Notes: generated by a model from the letters alone, not told the origin. A stretch of DNA of 64,000 nucleotides from Thermonema rossianum DSM 10300 (GCF_000426825.1 NZ_AUGC01000011.1:56613-120612), one strand, 5' to 3'. Counted from the first letter of the stretch, positions 35,057-44,925 are shown. Translations and numbers: made by a program.

Positions 35057-38000
35057 ATGAAACTGCTCATGAAACGACTTATACTCAGCACACTACTGTT
35101 ATGCCTTGCATGGGGCACATGGGCGCAGAAAGGCCCGGGCGGTGTGAGCACTGAAACAGCCGGCAACAGCGACAACAAAATATGGTTGCGTGCCGATGGC
35201 ATGATCAACGGTGCTATGGGCCAGCCCGACGGCACTGCCGTGCAGAGATGGAATGACATGTCGTTGTCTGCCATCAATAACGATGCCTATCAAAACACTG
35301 CCTCACAACGTCCCCAGCTGCGCACCCTGGCAAGCTTGGGCATCAATGGGCGCCCGGTGGTACGCTTCGATGGCGTGAGCCAATCTTTACGCTTCAGCAC
35401 TACCAACGATCTCAACAATGCAGGGCCCTATCAAGAGCGTACTATATTTGTGGTGTTCCGTACCGGCGCCAATGTGACTACCCGCCAAATGATTTTTGAA
35501 GAAGGGGGAAATGTGCGGGGATTAAATATATACATTGAAAACGGGCGAGTGTATGCCGGTGCTTACAATAAAGTGGCTTCTGACGGACCCTATGATGCAT
35601 GGCCTTGGATAGGGGTGAATGCGCCTATATCTGCCAATACTACCTATGTGCTCACCTTGATTTACGATGCACGGAACGCAGGCCCTGATCCCAACAACCC
35701 GGCGACCTACACCGGTACGTTTAGCCTGTACCTGAACGGTAACTTGCAGGGAACCGCTACCGGCTTGGGTTGGTTGTATCGCCATCCCGGTAACCCCGGA
35801 CTGGGTGCTGTGGTAGGGCAAACGGTGCTTAGCAACAATATGGCAGATACGCAGCCGGCATACTTTGGTGGCGATATTGCGGAGTTTATTCATTACGAGC
35901 GTGTGGTGAATGAAAGCGAGCGTATCATCGTAGAAAACTATTTGGGAGCTAAATACGTAGCCAACCCCATTGTGAATGACTACTATGCTTATCAAGTGTA
36001 TTATGGGGCTGATGTAGTAGGGGTAGGGCGGTATGCCGCCGGTGATGAGCATACTTTAAGCCAAGGCTTAAATCCTTTTATCATTTCTGTAAACAGTGCC
36101 AATTTAAGTGATGGTGAGTATCTGTTGACCGGGCACGACGGCAAACCTTTGAATTGGACTGCTGCCGGTGCTCCCGAAGAAGGCGACAATATTCAAATAT
36201 TGGAGCGCAGCTGGCAATTTGATCATTATGGCGATGTAGGACCCGTGACCATCCGGGTAGAGGCCTCGATGTTGCCTGCTTTGCCGCCGGGCTATACTTC
36301 CTATGCCGTGGTGCTGGATAAAAGCGGCGGTGCGGTACCCTCTTACACCAATACCGCCACTACCGAAGTGGTAGAGCTGGCGGATGTAGGCGGGGGGTTT
36401 TATGAAGCTACGGTCAATATCCCCAAGGGTACTTTCATGACACTGGCGGCTTTCATTCCTACTGCGCGTTTTGTGTACCCCTCTTCGGCAGTGCTGGAGG
36501 GCGATGCGGGCACTACGCCTGCTGCCATTGCCGTGCGCTTGAATGCGCAAACGGCAGTAGCCCGCTCGGTAAATTATGCGGCAACGGGGGGAACGGCTAC
36601 CAACGGAGGGGTTGATTATGACCTGCCGGCGGGTACGCTGAACTTCCCGGCCGGCACGCAAGAGCTGTCTATCAACTTCACCGTGACCGGCGATGTGGCA
36701 GTGGAAGGCAACGAAGATGTAATAGTAGGCTTGAACACACCTTCGGCAGGCTTGCAAATATCAGCACTTCGTCCTGCGCATACCTTTTACATTTACGACA
36801 ATGACACGCCGCCGCGCTTCCGTTTCGATGTGGCAAGTGCCACTGTCAATGAAAATGTAGGGACTGCCACAGTGCGTATCTTGCGGACAGGGGACAACTC
36901 CACTGCCGAATCGGTAGGTTATCGTTTGCGCATAGCCGGTGGGAGCGGTACTGCTACCAATGGCAGCGATTATACTTTTACGGCAGGTACTGTTAACTTT
37001 GCCGTGGGACAAAATTTCTTCGACATATCTATTCCCATTACTGACGACAACGAGTACGAAGCCGACGAAACCATTATTTTGGAGCTTCATAGCGGAACAA
37101 TTGGCTTCGATACACCTTTTGAGCATACCTTGACCATCCAAGACAACGATCCACAGCCGGCAGTAAGCTTTCAGCTGCCTACCCAAAGCAATGATGAAAG
37201 TGTAGGGGCACCGGTTATTAACGTGGTGATGGACCGTCCCTCGGCATTTACGACTACCGTGCAATATGCCATCATCTCGGGCACTGCCACCAATGGCTTC
37301 GACTATTCTTTGGCAGCTACCGGAACCGTTACTTTTACGCCGGGCACGACCGTAGCACCATTATCTATTGTAACCTTCATTTATGACGATGTCATTCCCG
37401 AAGCAAATGAAAACTTTGTCATAGAGCTGCAGAGCGTGACTACCGGCAATGCGGTAATTGACCCCTCTCAACGTTTTCACAATTATGTAATTATTGACAA
37501 CGACCCCTTCGGTTGGCAAGCCTCGGCAGGCGTGGGCATGCTTCCTTACAACGTATTTTGGTTCAAGGCCGATGCTCTCACCGGCTTTGCCCATAATGCA
37601 ACGGTGGATACTTGGACCGATGCTTCGCCCAATGCCAACGACGCAACACAGGCAAATACTGCCAACCGTGCCCGGATTCAAAGCACTGCCAACACCTTGA
37701 ACGGCTTCCCGGTCATGCGCTTTGATGGTAATGACTTTTATTTGTTGGCAGATGATGCCGAAATCAATCAGCCTTCGCCCTATCATGAAAAGAAAGCACT
37801 GTTTTTGGTGGTGCGCACGGGGGCAGATGTCAATACCCGTCAGGTAGTTTATGAAGAAGGCGGTACTACCCGGGGACTGAACGTGTACATAGAAAACGGA
37901 AGTGTCTATTTCCATGCGTGGAATGACGCCGACGATGACGGGAGCGTTACGACCCCTTGGGGCGGCAGCACAGGTACCAAATATGTAACTGCTCCCATTA

Positions 38001-39334
38001 CCGCCAATACTGCCTATGTGCTTAGCTTTACTTACAACCATTCCGACGGTGCTGACGGCAATATTTCGGCGTATGTGAACGGAACTGCCATAGGCACCGC
38101 TACCGGCGTGGGACGTCTTTTTGCCCATAATGCCGCGGTGCTGGGCGGGGTGGACAGCGATACACGCTTCCATGACAACTCCACCGCAGCTTCCGGCAAC
38201 TACTTTACCGGTGATATTGCCGAAGTGATTTATTACAATGACAAGGATATTCATGAGGCGCGGCGCATCATTGTTGAAAATTACCTGGCTGGCAAATATG
38301 GCATTGCCCTGAGTGCCAACGCTATTTATACTTACTCGGCAACCCATGCCTATCATATTGCCGGCATAGGACAGGGCAGCAGCAGTGAGGCCGTGCATAT
38401 AGATGCGCAGGGCGAGAATCGCTTCCGTATTCGTAATGCCGATGACTTGCAAAACAATGAATACCTCTTTATTGGCGATGACAACGTGCCGGTAGTGAAC
38501 AATACGGAACGTGTGGATGTGCCCTTCGGTGCTTTTAGCCGCCTGAAGCGAACCTGGCGCGTGGCAGAGCAAGGCGAGGTGGGCAGCGTACAGTTTATCA
38601 TGGATGCCAATGGCATTGTGGTTACGGATGCTTCTCATTTGCGCCTTTATATCGATACCGATAAGGACGGGCAGTTTAGTGATGAGTTTACTTTCTTCCC
38701 TGCTTCTTCTTATGATAGCGGCAACCAACTGGTGTATTTCGACAATGTGGATTTCAACGACGGGGATATATTCACTTTGGTGTCTATGAGCAGCTTCTCG
38801 CCTCTGCCGGTAGAGTTTAAAGACTTTGTAGCAGAAGCAGAAGGGCAGGACGTGAAGCTCTATTGGACGACCGCCCAAGAGTTGAATGCCGCTTACTATG
38901 AAATAGAGCGCTCGCAAGACCTGCTTGTTTTTGAGACCATAGGAAGGGTGAAGGCCGCCGGTAATACTCAAAGCCTGCAAGCCTATAACTGGACAGACAA
39001 GCAAGTGCAGCCCGGTACCTGGTATTACCGCATCAAGCAGGTAGATGCAGACGGGCAGGCGGCATGGAGCGAGGTGCGTAGCGTCTTGGTATCCGGAGCA
39101 CAACAGAGTATACGCCCGGTTGTGTTTCCCAACCCGACTATGGGCAGCGTGCATATAGAAGGCGTAAAAGCACAAGCAGAGCTGTTGCTGTTTGATACAC
39201 AAGGCAGGTTGCTAATGCAGAAAACAGTCACCGGTAACGACATGCTTGACCTGTCTGAGCTGCCCCGGGGCGTGTATGTGCTGCGCATCACGGATGGACA
39301 GGAAAACCAAACACTGCGCCTTGTAAAGCAGTAA
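35057..39334 (+). CDS. T9SS-exported surface protein with LamG-like and Calx-beta domains
   Basis: 1,425 residues from the ATG at 35057 (signal peptide about 1-24, ending TWAQ). Order: LamG/concanavalin-like domain (about 35-310), a linker domain with DGEYLLTGHDG, three Calx-beta domains (about 470-580, 585-695, 700-815; each with the GTATNG-x-DY motif and an acidic Ca-binding end such as YDND), a second LamG-like domain (about 828-1080), a second copy of the linker (NNEYLFIGDDN), a fibronectin-like domain (LPVEFKDF ... WYYRIKQVDADG), and a C-terminal T9SS type A sorting domain (VVFPNPTMGSVHIEG ... LPRGVYVLRI). Likely a calcium-stabilised adhesin or surface-layer protein. The ligand is unknown. 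Confidence 0.9.
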   Translation: MKLLMKRLILSTLLLCLAWGTWAQKGPGGVSTETAGNSDNKIWLRADGMINGAMGQPDGTAVQRWNDMSLSAINNDAYQNTASQRPQLRTLASLGINGRPVVRFDGVSQSLRFSTTNDLNNAGPYQERTIFVVFRTGANVTTRQMIFEEGGNVRGLNIYIENGRVYAGAYNKVASDGPYDAWPWIGVNAPISANTTYVLTLIYDARNAGPDPNNPATYTGTFSLYLNGNLQGTATGLGWLYRHPGNPGLGAVVGQTVLSNNMADTQPAYFGGDIAEFIHYERVVNESERIIVENYLGAKYVANPIVNDYYAYQVYYGADVVGVGRYAAGDEHTLSQGLNPFIISVNSANLSDGEYLLTGHDGKPLNWTAAGAPEEGDNIQILERSWQFDHYGDVGPVTIRVEASMLPALPPGYTSYAVVLDKSGGAVPSYTNTATTEVVELADVGGGFYEATVNIPKGTFMTLAAFIPTARFVYPSSAVLEGDAGTTPAAIAVRLNAQTAVARSVNYAATGGTATNGGVDYDLPAGTLNFPAGTQELSINFTVTGDVAVEGNEDVIVGLNTPSAGLQISALRPAHTFYIYDNDTPPRFRFDVASATVNENVGTATVRILRTGDNSTAESVGYRLRIAGGSGTATNGSDYTFTAGTVNFAVGQNFFDISIPITDDNEYEADETIILELHSGTIGFDTPFEHTLTIQDNDPQPAVSFQLPTQSNDESVGAPVINVVMDRPSAFTTTVQYAIISGTATNGFDYSLAATGTVTFTPGTTVAPLSIVTFIYDDVIPEANENFVIELQSVTTGNAVIDPSQRFHNYVIIDNDPFGWQASAGVGMLPYNVFWFKADALTGFAHNATVDTWTDASPNANDATQANTANRARIQSTANTLNGFPVMRFDGNDFYLLADDAEINQPSPYHEKKALFLVVRTGADVNTRQVVYEEGGTTRGLNVYIENGSVYFHAWNDADDDGSVTTPWGGSTGTKYVTAPITANTAYVLSFTYNHSDGADGNISAYVNGTAIGTATGVGRLFAHNAAVLGGVDSDTRFHDNSTAASGNYFTGDIAEVIYYNDKDIHEARRIIVENYLAGKYGIALSANAIYTYSATHAYHIAGIGQGSSSEAVHIDAQGENRFRIRNADDLQNNEYLFIGDDNVPVVNNTERVDVPFGAFSRLKRTWRVAEQGEVGSVQFIMDANGIVVTDASHLRLYIDTDKDGQFSDEFTFFPASSYDSGNQLVYFDNVDFNDGDIFTLVSMSSFSPLPVEFKDFVAEAEGQDVKLYWTTAQELNAAYYEIERSQDLLVFETIGRVKAAGNTQSLQAYNWTDKQVQPGTWYYRIKQVDADGQAAWSEVRSVLVSGAQQSIRPVVFPNPTMGSVHIEGVKAQAELLLFDTQGRLLMQKTVTGNDMLDLSELPRGVYVLRITDGQENQTLRLVKQ

Positions 39335-39361
39335 AAGAGCATTGGAAAAGCAACCATTTTG

Positions 39362-39408
39362 CGAGGGTTTGCCTCAATCGAAATAGGTAAAACCCTCGTT
39401 TTTGTTTA
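39362..39408 (+). terminator. Terminator after the T9SS surface protein
   Basis: A 9-bp stem (CGAGGGTTT 39362-39370 with AAACCCTCG 39390-39398), extended inward by a GCCT/AGGT pairing with a mismatch, then TTTTTG. Confidence 0.75.
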
Positions 39409-39446
39409 TTTTCGTTTTCCATTGGTTAAGTTAAATATCAAACAAT

Positions 39447-39815
39447 ATGAGTTTCGAAGTAAAAGGAAAATTGATTTTTATTGGTGAGGTGCAAACCAGA
39501 CAGGGGCGCAATGGCGAATGGCGCAAGCGCGAGTTTGTTATAGAAACACAAGATGCTTACCCAAAACAAATTTGTTTTTTGCTCTGGAATGACAAAGTGG
39601 ATTTGTTGGATAGCTGCGAGCTGAATGATCTGGTGCAAGTGCGTTTTCAAGTGGCTTCGCGCGAGTACAACGGGCGATGGTACACCGACGCAACTGCTTA
39701 TGCCCTGCAACGGCGAAGCTTGCAAGAGCAGGACTACGTGCCTGCCGCAGAGCAAGAAGACTACCCCACAGGCGCTGCTTTTACTGATGACAGCGAGGAA
39801 GAATTGCCCTTTTAA
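39447..39815 (+). CDS. DUF3127 (OB-fold-like) protein
   Basis: 122 residues, compact and soluble. FEVKGKLIFIGEVQTRQGRNGEWRKR is the DUF3127 start, followed by PKQICFLLWNDKVDLLD, ELNDLVQVRFQVASREYNGRWY and TDATAYALQRRS. The predicted fold is a single OB-like barrel, and the family is thought to be distantly related to single-stranded DNA-binding proteins; the acidic C-terminal tail ending EEELPF recalls the SSB acidic tip (observation). Function not established. Confidence 0.85.
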   Translation: MSFEVKGKLIFIGEVQTRQGRNGEWRKREFVIETQDAYPKQICFLLWNDKVDLLDSCELNDLVQVRFQVASREYNGRWYTDATAYALQRRSLQEQDYVPAAEQEDYPTGAAFTDDSEEELPF

Positions 39816-39947
39816 AAACGCTTTGCGCCTCAATGCTTCTATGCCGGGAGTAAACGATTGCTTCCGGCATTTTTATTTGAGGTTATTTTATTTTCTTTCA
39901 ATGGATTGCAATACAAACTAAACCCTCATCTTTACCGTTATCATATA

Positions 39948-40823
39948 ATGAACCCTCATAGTCTTTTTCTCCTGGCAAGCTTCTTGTCCCTTCTTCTGCT
40001 GATAGCATTTTTAGCCGGCTTGGCTCGCTATAGAACTCTGCAGCGAACGGTAGCACGCTTGCGCAAAGAAAAAGAAAGCTTTATTCACCGGCACGATGAG
40101 CTGTTGTATTTGAGTGATGGATATGAAGAGGTGTATGCCGGCATGCAGTACCGTTTGCGTAGTATCTTAATAGAGATGAAAGCACTGGCGCAAATCATGA
40201 AGCAGCACTACCGCATGTCGCCTCTTGGTTTTGATAGCGAATATTTTTCACTTTTGGAGCGCTCTATTGCCGAATGTCAAAAGATATTGGATGACGCCCG
40301 GCACGATGGAGATTACTTAATCAAAGAGTTTTCTTCGGACCACCACTTGGCACTGCTCGACTTAGTGGCTTACATGCAAAAGCATGCGTCCCGTATGCGC
40401 CGGCACAAAACCGGTATTCAGGTGATTGTGGATGTGCTGCCTTCACCTAAAGCGCATTTGCATGTGCTGGTAGATAAGTATTTTTTAGACAAGGTGATGC
40501 ACAATTTGACAGGGCATATCCTTCAGTCTGTATCTGAAAGACAGACCGTCCACATTACGCTGACGGACAAGGAGCCGGAGGAACTGGTAGAAGTGAAATT
40601 AGCGGTTTTGGGCGCCAAACCTGCCCGCAATGGCAAAGGGAAGCGGCTGTTTTCATCAGATAACGAATCAGAGCTGTATGCGGCGCATTATTACATCATG
40701 GCTTTGTGTGGAAAGGTATATTATTCGGAAAACAGTGACAAAGAGCTGGCCTTCTTTTTTGAACTCCCCAAGGCACCCGGCAGCGAAAAAATAAAGATGA
40801 TGACCGCCTTGGCTTCTTTTTAG
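39948..40823 (+). CDS. Membrane-anchored, degenerate histidine-kinase-like protein
   Basis: 291 residues from the ATG at 39948. One N-terminal membrane helix (about 4-25), a coiled-coil segment, a helical hairpin resembling a DHp dimerisation domain (YRLRSILIEMKALAQIMKQ) that lacks a phospho-acceptor His in the expected place, and a C-terminal region with an N-box-like LDKVMHNLTGHILQ but no recognisable G-boxes (the usual DxGxG is absent; LAVLGAKPARNGKGKRLF stands in that position). It looks like a GHKL kinase that has lost catalysis, perhaps retained for scaffolding. No response regulator is adjacent. Confidence 0.5.
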   Translation: MNPHSLFLLASFLSLLLLIAFLAGLARYRTLQRTVARLRKEKESFIHRHDELLYLSDGYEEVYAGMQYRLRSILIEMKALAQIMKQHYRMSPLGFDSEYFSLLERSIAECQKILDDARHDGDYLIKEFSSDHHLALLDLVAYMQKHASRMRRHKTGIQVIVDVLPSPKAHLHVLVDKYFLDKVMHNLTGHILQSVSERQTVHITLTDKEPEELVEVKLAVLGAKPARNGKGKRLFSSDNESELYAAHYYIMALCGKVYYSENSDKELAFFFELPKAPGSEKIKMMTALASF

Positions 40824-40885
40824 CGCTTATTGTATGGATGAAAAGAAATGACTTATTTCGCATGTCCATCAAAACATAAGCAACT

Positions 40886-41440
40886 ATGAAAAAAGTATGG
40901 TTACTGTTAACGTGCTTGTGGAGCACAGCTGCCATGGCGCAAATCAGTCAAGGTACTATTCTGGCAGGCGGTAGCTTCGGCATCAACTTCGGTAAGGAGT
41001 ACAGCGAAGTGCGTAGCGGCAATACGCTGGTACGTACCGAGCAGAAGTTTACCGAGATCAACTTCAATCCTTCGGTGGGTATGTTTGTATCCGATGAAAT
41101 AGCCCTCGGTTTGGCTATGGATATTTTCACACGCAGTGTGGAAGGTGATCACGAATACACCACCGTAGGTGTGGGACCGTTCGCCCGCTTTTACTTGCCT
41201 ATGAACCTTTTCTTTGAAGGATATGTGGGCTATGCAAGCCAAAAATTTGGCAAAAACACCACTTATAACGGTTTGGGATACTCTTTGGGAGCCGGCTTTG
41301 CTTTCTTTGTAAACAACCACGTGGCCATTGAGCCGGCGTTGCGTTTCCGCGGTTATGCCCTGTCGAATGCCGATGACAAAGACCTTAAGCAGGGAAGAAA
41401 CGGCTTGCTTATAGGCGTTGGCTTGCAGACCTACTTTTAA
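40886..41440 (+). CDS. Small outer-membrane beta-barrel protein
   Basis: 184 residues with a signal peptide (about 1-19, ending AMAQ). The mature part is a series of alternating strands: GTILAGGSFGINFGKEY, FNPSVGMFVSDEIALGLAMDI, VGVGPFARFYLP, FFEGYVGYASQKFG, YSLGAGFAFFVNNHVAIEPAL, and ends with GLQTYF (terminal Phe). This is the common small porin-like OmpA-barrel family of Bacteroidota, usually about eight strands. Substrate or role unknown. Confidence 0.85.
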   Translation: MKKVWLLLTCLWSTAAMAQISQGTILAGGSFGINFGKEYSEVRSGNTLVRTEQKFTEINFNPSVGMFVSDEIALGLAMDIFTRSVEGDHEYTTVGVGPFARFYLPMNLFFEGYVGYASQKFGKNTTYNGLGYSLGAGFAFFVNNHVAIEPALRFRGYALSNADDKDLKQGRNGLLIGVGLQTYF

Positions 41441-41493
41441 TTGTCAAGCGTAGGCACATGTCTTGCCACATATAGAACCTCTTATATCAAAAA

Positions 41494-41524
41494 GGGCACC
41501 TCTTTTACGGGGTGCCCTTTTTTG
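41494..41524. terminator. Bidirectional terminator between the beta-barrel gene and hslU
   Basis: A 7-bp stem (GGGCACC 41494-41500 with GGTGCCC 41511-41517) with a 10-nt loop, A run before and T run after. It serves the plus-strand gene and, on the other strand, hslU. Confidence 0.8.
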
Positions 41525-41541
41525 ACGTGTGCCGCCCGGCT

Positions 41542-42909
41542 TTATAAAATGTATTGACTCAAATCGCGGTTCTTGATAAGCCCCTGCAGGCGCTCGTTGA
41601 CCATGTCGGCAGTAACCATCACCTTGGCATAAGGTGGAATTTTGTCCGGTATGTCAAATAAAAAGTCATTGAGCAGTTGGGTCATGACTGTCTGCAGGCG
41701 TCTGGCCCCTATATTTTCCATTTCGTTGTTGATTTCATAGGCAATCTCGGCAATGCGGCGCAGAGCTTCGTCTTGAAAATGCAGCTCTACCTGTTCGGCA
41801 GCAAAGAGGGCTTCGTATTGTTTGGTAAGTGCATTTTTGGGCTCTTTTAAAATACGGTAAAAATCTTCTTGAGTCAGGTTTTCCAACTCTACACGAATAG
41901 GGAAGCGCCCTTGCAATTCGGGAATCAGGTCGGAAGGCTTGGATAGATGGAAGGCACCGGCTGCAATGAACAGAATATGGTCGGTTTTTACAGGTCCGTA
42001 TTTGGTGGCCACCGTAGAGCCTTCTACTATGGGCAGCAGGTCGCGCTGCACGCCCTCGCGGCTGACGTCCGGTCCTCGTTCACTGCCTCTGGAAGCCACT
42101 TTGTCTATTTCATCTATAAAGATGATGCCGGCTTCTTCGGCACGTCGCCGGGCTTCCTCTTTCACCTCGTCCATGTCGATAAGCTTGGATGACTCCTCTT
42201 CAAAAAGAAGCTTGCGGGCTTCGGCTATGGTCAGCTTGCGGCGCTTGCTTTTTTTGGGCATCATGCTGCCCAGCATTTCTTGCAAGCTCTGGAGGGTTTG
42301 CTCGTCGATGCCGGGTCCCATGACGCCCACATTGGCACTTGCCGGTTGTGATACGGTAATCTCTATTTTTTTGTCGTCGAGTTCGCCGCGGCGCAGCCGT
42401 TCGCGAAAGAGTTCGCGTGTTTTTTGATTCAGCTCCCGGTCTTCGGAAGAAGCGCCCGAGCGTAGTGGGGGAATCAGGGCATCCAAGATGATTTCCTCGA
42501 CTGCCGCCATGGCTTTGGCTTTCACCTCTTCCTGCTTTTGTGCTTTCACCATATTGACAGCCTGCTCCACCAAATCGCGCACCATGCTTTCCACATCACG
42601 CCCCACGTAACCTACTTCCGTAAACTTGGAAGCTTCTACTTTCACGAAAGGGGCGTTGGCCAAGCGGGCAAGGCGCCGGGCTATCTCTGTTTTGCCCACA
42701 CCGGTGGGTCCAATCATCAAAATATTGTTGGGCATGATTTCGCCCTGAATCTCGGCGGGGGCATGCATGCGGCGCCAACGGTTGCGCAAAGCAATGGCTA
42801 CATGCTTCTTGGCTTCTTTCTGTCCAATAATATACTTATCCAGTTCGGCTACAATTTGATGAGGGGTAGGGAAATTGTTTTCGTTCATTATCATGGGTAC
42901 TTCATTCAT
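41542..42909 (-). CDS. hslU: ATP-dependent protease ATPase subunit HslU (ClpY)
   Basis: 455 residues. AAA+ unfoldase that feeds proteins into the HslV peptidase. [21 protein letters not shown] is the family N-terminus; Walker [10 protein letters not shown] (about 68-76); the I-domain insertion holds the [18 protein letters not shown] region; Walker [34 protein letters not shown]; and the C-terminal DLSQYIL that normally docks into HslV. Three in-frame ATGs (42909, 42894, 42888) are possible; the longest is given. No hslV gene is found in this window. Confidence 0.96.
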   Translation of the reverse strand: MNEVPMIMNENNFPTPHQIVAELDKYIIGQKEAKKHVAIALRNRWRRMHAPAEIQGEIMPNNILMIGPTGVGKTEIARRLARLANAPFVKVEASKFTEVGYVGRDVESMVRDLVEQAVNMVKAQKQEEVKAKAMAAVEEIILDALIPPLRSGASSEDRELNQKTRELFRERLRRGELDDKKIEITVSQPASANVGVMGPGIDEQTLQSLQEMLGSMMPKKSKRRKLTIAEARKLLFEEESSKLIDMDEVKEEARRRAEEAGIIFIDEIDKVASRGSERGPDVSREGVQRDLLPIVEGSTVATKYGPVKTDHILFIAAGAFHLSKPSDLIPELQGRFPIRVELENLTQEDFYRILKEPKNALTKQYEALFAAEQVELHFQDEALRRIAEIAYEINNEMENIGARRLQTVMTQLLNDFLFDIPDKIPPYAKVMVTADMVNERLQGLIKNRDLSQYIL

Positions 42910-42931
42910 AGTTTGAAAGCTTCAACAAATA

Positions 42932-42939
42932 CAAAGATA
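42932..42939 (-). promoter_or_regulatory. Candidate -7 element for hslU
   Basis: Minus-strand TATCTTTG, 22 nt before the most upstream hslU ATG. No TTG at the standard distance was found. Confidence 0.35.
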
Positions 42940-42955
42940 CACTTTTCAAAGAGCA

Positions 42956-43438
42956 TTAACACAGTGGGGCTGGCATGAAATATACAAAGTAGATGAGCAC
43001 GGCATAAAGAAGCGGCCGGCCGGGCGAGGCAATGTGCCATTGCCAATAATACCGGGTGCCGGGCAGGAGGGGCATGCCGGCTTGTATGCTGTAGCAGGGA
43101 CCACTTAAAGGGTGTTTCAACAACAAAGCGCCATCAGCGGTTTCTTCCACCAAATAAAGCAAGTGCTGCTGGGCATCGAACAGCTGCCCGTCTGTCAGGT
43201 GCCCTTTGACTACATGGCTGCGTGCCACATATACCTGTTTACCGTCCCATCGCCCCAAGCAGCTGCCATCTTGCACGCGGTAAAATACATATTCGTCTTG
43301 GTGTTTCTCTATGTAAACGATGGGGGTGTTTTGATTGTAGATGGTGACGAGTGGTACACTGTTTTGAGCAGCAGCCGTGAATGCCACACAGACAATCAGC
43401 AGGTTGCCGGCAAGGTGTTTTCCAAATATTAAAGGCAT
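42956..43438 (-). CDS. Hypothetical secreted protein
   Basis: 160 residues from the ATG at 43438 (TTG at 43447 is the alternative). N-terminal signal peptide (about 1-24, ending TAAAQN). The mature part is beta-rich (TIYNQNTPIVYIEKHQDEYVFYRV, QVYVARSHVVKGHLTDGQLF, LLYLVEETADGALLL), and a hydrophobic stretch near the C-terminus (LLYAVLIYFVYFMPAP) could be a membrane helix. I do not recognise a family. It lies upstream of hslU on the same strand, 46 bp away. Confidence 0.55.
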   Translation of the reverse strand: MPLIFGKHLAGNLLIVCVAFTAAAQNSVPLVTIYNQNTPIVYIEKHQDEYVFYRVQDGSCLGRWDGKQVYVARSHVVKGHLTDGQLFDAQQHLLYLVEETADGALLLKHPLSGPCYSIQAGMPLLPGTRYYWQWHIASPGRPLLYAVLIYFVYFMPAPLC

Positions 43439-43494
43439 ATGCTTCAATTAAATTTCCTTAATTTAAGGAAAACGAACGAACCGCTCAAACTATT

Positions 43495-44904
43495 ATGCAT
43501 AGAATTCTGCGCTTGTGTTGCTTGCTGACTGTACATTTACTGGCTGCTCAGCCCGATACCACTTATTTGACAATGCGGGTACAGCAACTGATGCAGGAGG
43601 CACAGGTGGAAGGAGTATCGCTGGCGTTGCTTATAGACGGAAAAACCTATTGGGTGAAAAGCTTCGGTTGGGCCAATGCAAGAACCAAGCAGTCCTTGAC
43701 CGATACGACTGTGATGGAAGCCGCCTCTTTGAGCAAGCCCGTAGCCGGATATATCGCTTTGCGCCTGGCACAAGAGGGTATTTTAGACCTTGACAAGCCA
43801 TTGGCAGACTACCTGTCGCCGGCAGAACTGCAGGCATTCGCAGGGGGAACTGTTACTGATAGGCGTTGGTATCTTATCACAGCCAAGCATGTACTTAGCC
43901 ACTCTTCGGGTTTGCCCAATGGGCGCTACGGTAAGCTGACCATTGCTTTTTCACCGGGTAGCGACCTCTCATATTCCGGACAAGGATTTGCTTTTTTACA
44001 AAAAGTATGTGAAAAACTAACGGGCGACGACTTTGAAACGCTTGCCGGAAGATACGTCTTTGAGCCCTTGGGGATGTCACGGAGCAGTTTTGTGTTTCGT
44101 AGCCGCTTTTTGGGCAATGCCGCCTGTGGCCATTGGAAAAACGGTTATCCGTCACATATGCGGCGCCATGCCGAAGCAGGTGCCCATCATAGTTTGCTTA
44201 CGACTGCGGCCGATTATGCGCGTTTCTTGGAAGAAATGCTGAAGCCCCGGTATTTGAAGCCGGAATGGCATGCACTGATGCTTCGCCCGCACAGCAGTGC
44301 ACGCACCGGGGCACTGAAGTCTCTTGAGTGGGGCTTGGGCGTGGGCGTCTATGATTGGCAAGGCATGCCCGTATTTTGGCATTGGGGCGACTACGGCAAT
44401 TATAAAAACTACATGATGGGCGTGCCCGCAAAAGGGTGGGGCATGGTCGTATTGGTGAATTCGGAAAAGGGTTTTCGTATCATAGAAAGCATTTTGCGGG
44501 CAAGTTTTCCGGTTGAGCCTTTGCCCTTGCATGTTTTGGGCTATGAGTCCTATGATTCGCCTTACAAAACGCTGCTTGCTGCCTGGAAGCAAGGGCAGCT
44601 GAATTTCGTTATGGAGCAACTCAACCGGCTGAAGACCATGCGAAAGGCAGAGTTGCTGCCTTCCGACTTTACGCGTTTGGCGCTTTTCTGTTGGAAAAAC
44701 GGGCGGCACGATATGGTGGAGATGATTTTGAAGCTGGCTTTGTTGTTTTACGAACAGCAGCCGGCTGCTTTGGAGCTGATAGGCGACGCCTACATGCAAA
44801 TCAATCAAAAAGAGCGTGCCTTGGCATGCTACAAGGCGGCTTTTCGCATCCTGCCTTATCATCCGGCCTTGAAAGCAAAGATAGAAGCTGCTGCCACACC
44901 ATAA
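43495..44904 (+). CDS. Serine beta-lactamase-like hydrolase with C-terminal helical repeats
   Basis: 469 residues with a signal peptide (about 1-18). Beta-lactamase/penicillin-binding fold of the class C/esterase type: SxxK nucleophile motif at S78-LSK81, tyrosine motif YSGQG (about residue 162) in place of the usual YxN, HVLSHSSGLPN upstream of it, and the third motif HWGDYGN in place of KTG. After about residue 350 the protein continues with TPR-like helical repeats (ALELIGDAYMQINQKERALACYKAAF). Probably a periplasmic hydrolase or D-aminopeptidase-like enzyme; antibiotic resistance should not be assumed. Convergent with DUF4421, 21-bp gap. Confidence 0.82.
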   Translation: MHRILRLCCLLTVHLLAAQPDTTYLTMRVQQLMQEAQVEGVSLALLIDGKTYWVKSFGWANARTKQSLTDTTVMEAASLSKPVAGYIALRLAQEGILDLDKPLADYLSPAELQAFAGGTVTDRRWYLITAKHVLSHSSGLPNGRYGKLTIAFSPGSDLSYSGQGFAFLQKVCEKLTGDDFETLAGRYVFEPLGMSRSSFVFRSRFLGNAACGHWKNGYPSHMRRHAEAGAHHSLLTTAADYARFLEEMLKPRYLKPEWHALMLRPHSSARTGALKSLEWGLGVGVYDWQGMPVFWHWGDYGNYKNYMMGVPAKGWGMVVLVNSEKGFRIIESILRASFPVEPLPLHVLGYESYDSPYKTLLAAWKQGQLNFVMEQLNRLKTMRKAELLPSDFTRLALFCWKNGRHDMVEMILKLALLFYEQQPAALELIGDAYMQINQKERALACYKAAFRILPYHPALKAKIEAAATP

Positions 44905-44925
44905 GCCGGAGCGGCCGGGAGGTTT

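Noticed and set aside
37361..39202. A long open frame (613 codons) on the minus strand
   Set aside because: Antisense to the T9SS surface protein; no domain, His/Ile-rich composition typical of shadow frames.
43495..44904. Antibiotic-resistance beta-lactamase
   Set aside because: Only the general serine-hydrolase fold is supported; the second and third motifs differ from true class C enzymes (YSG and HWG), and there is no resistance context.
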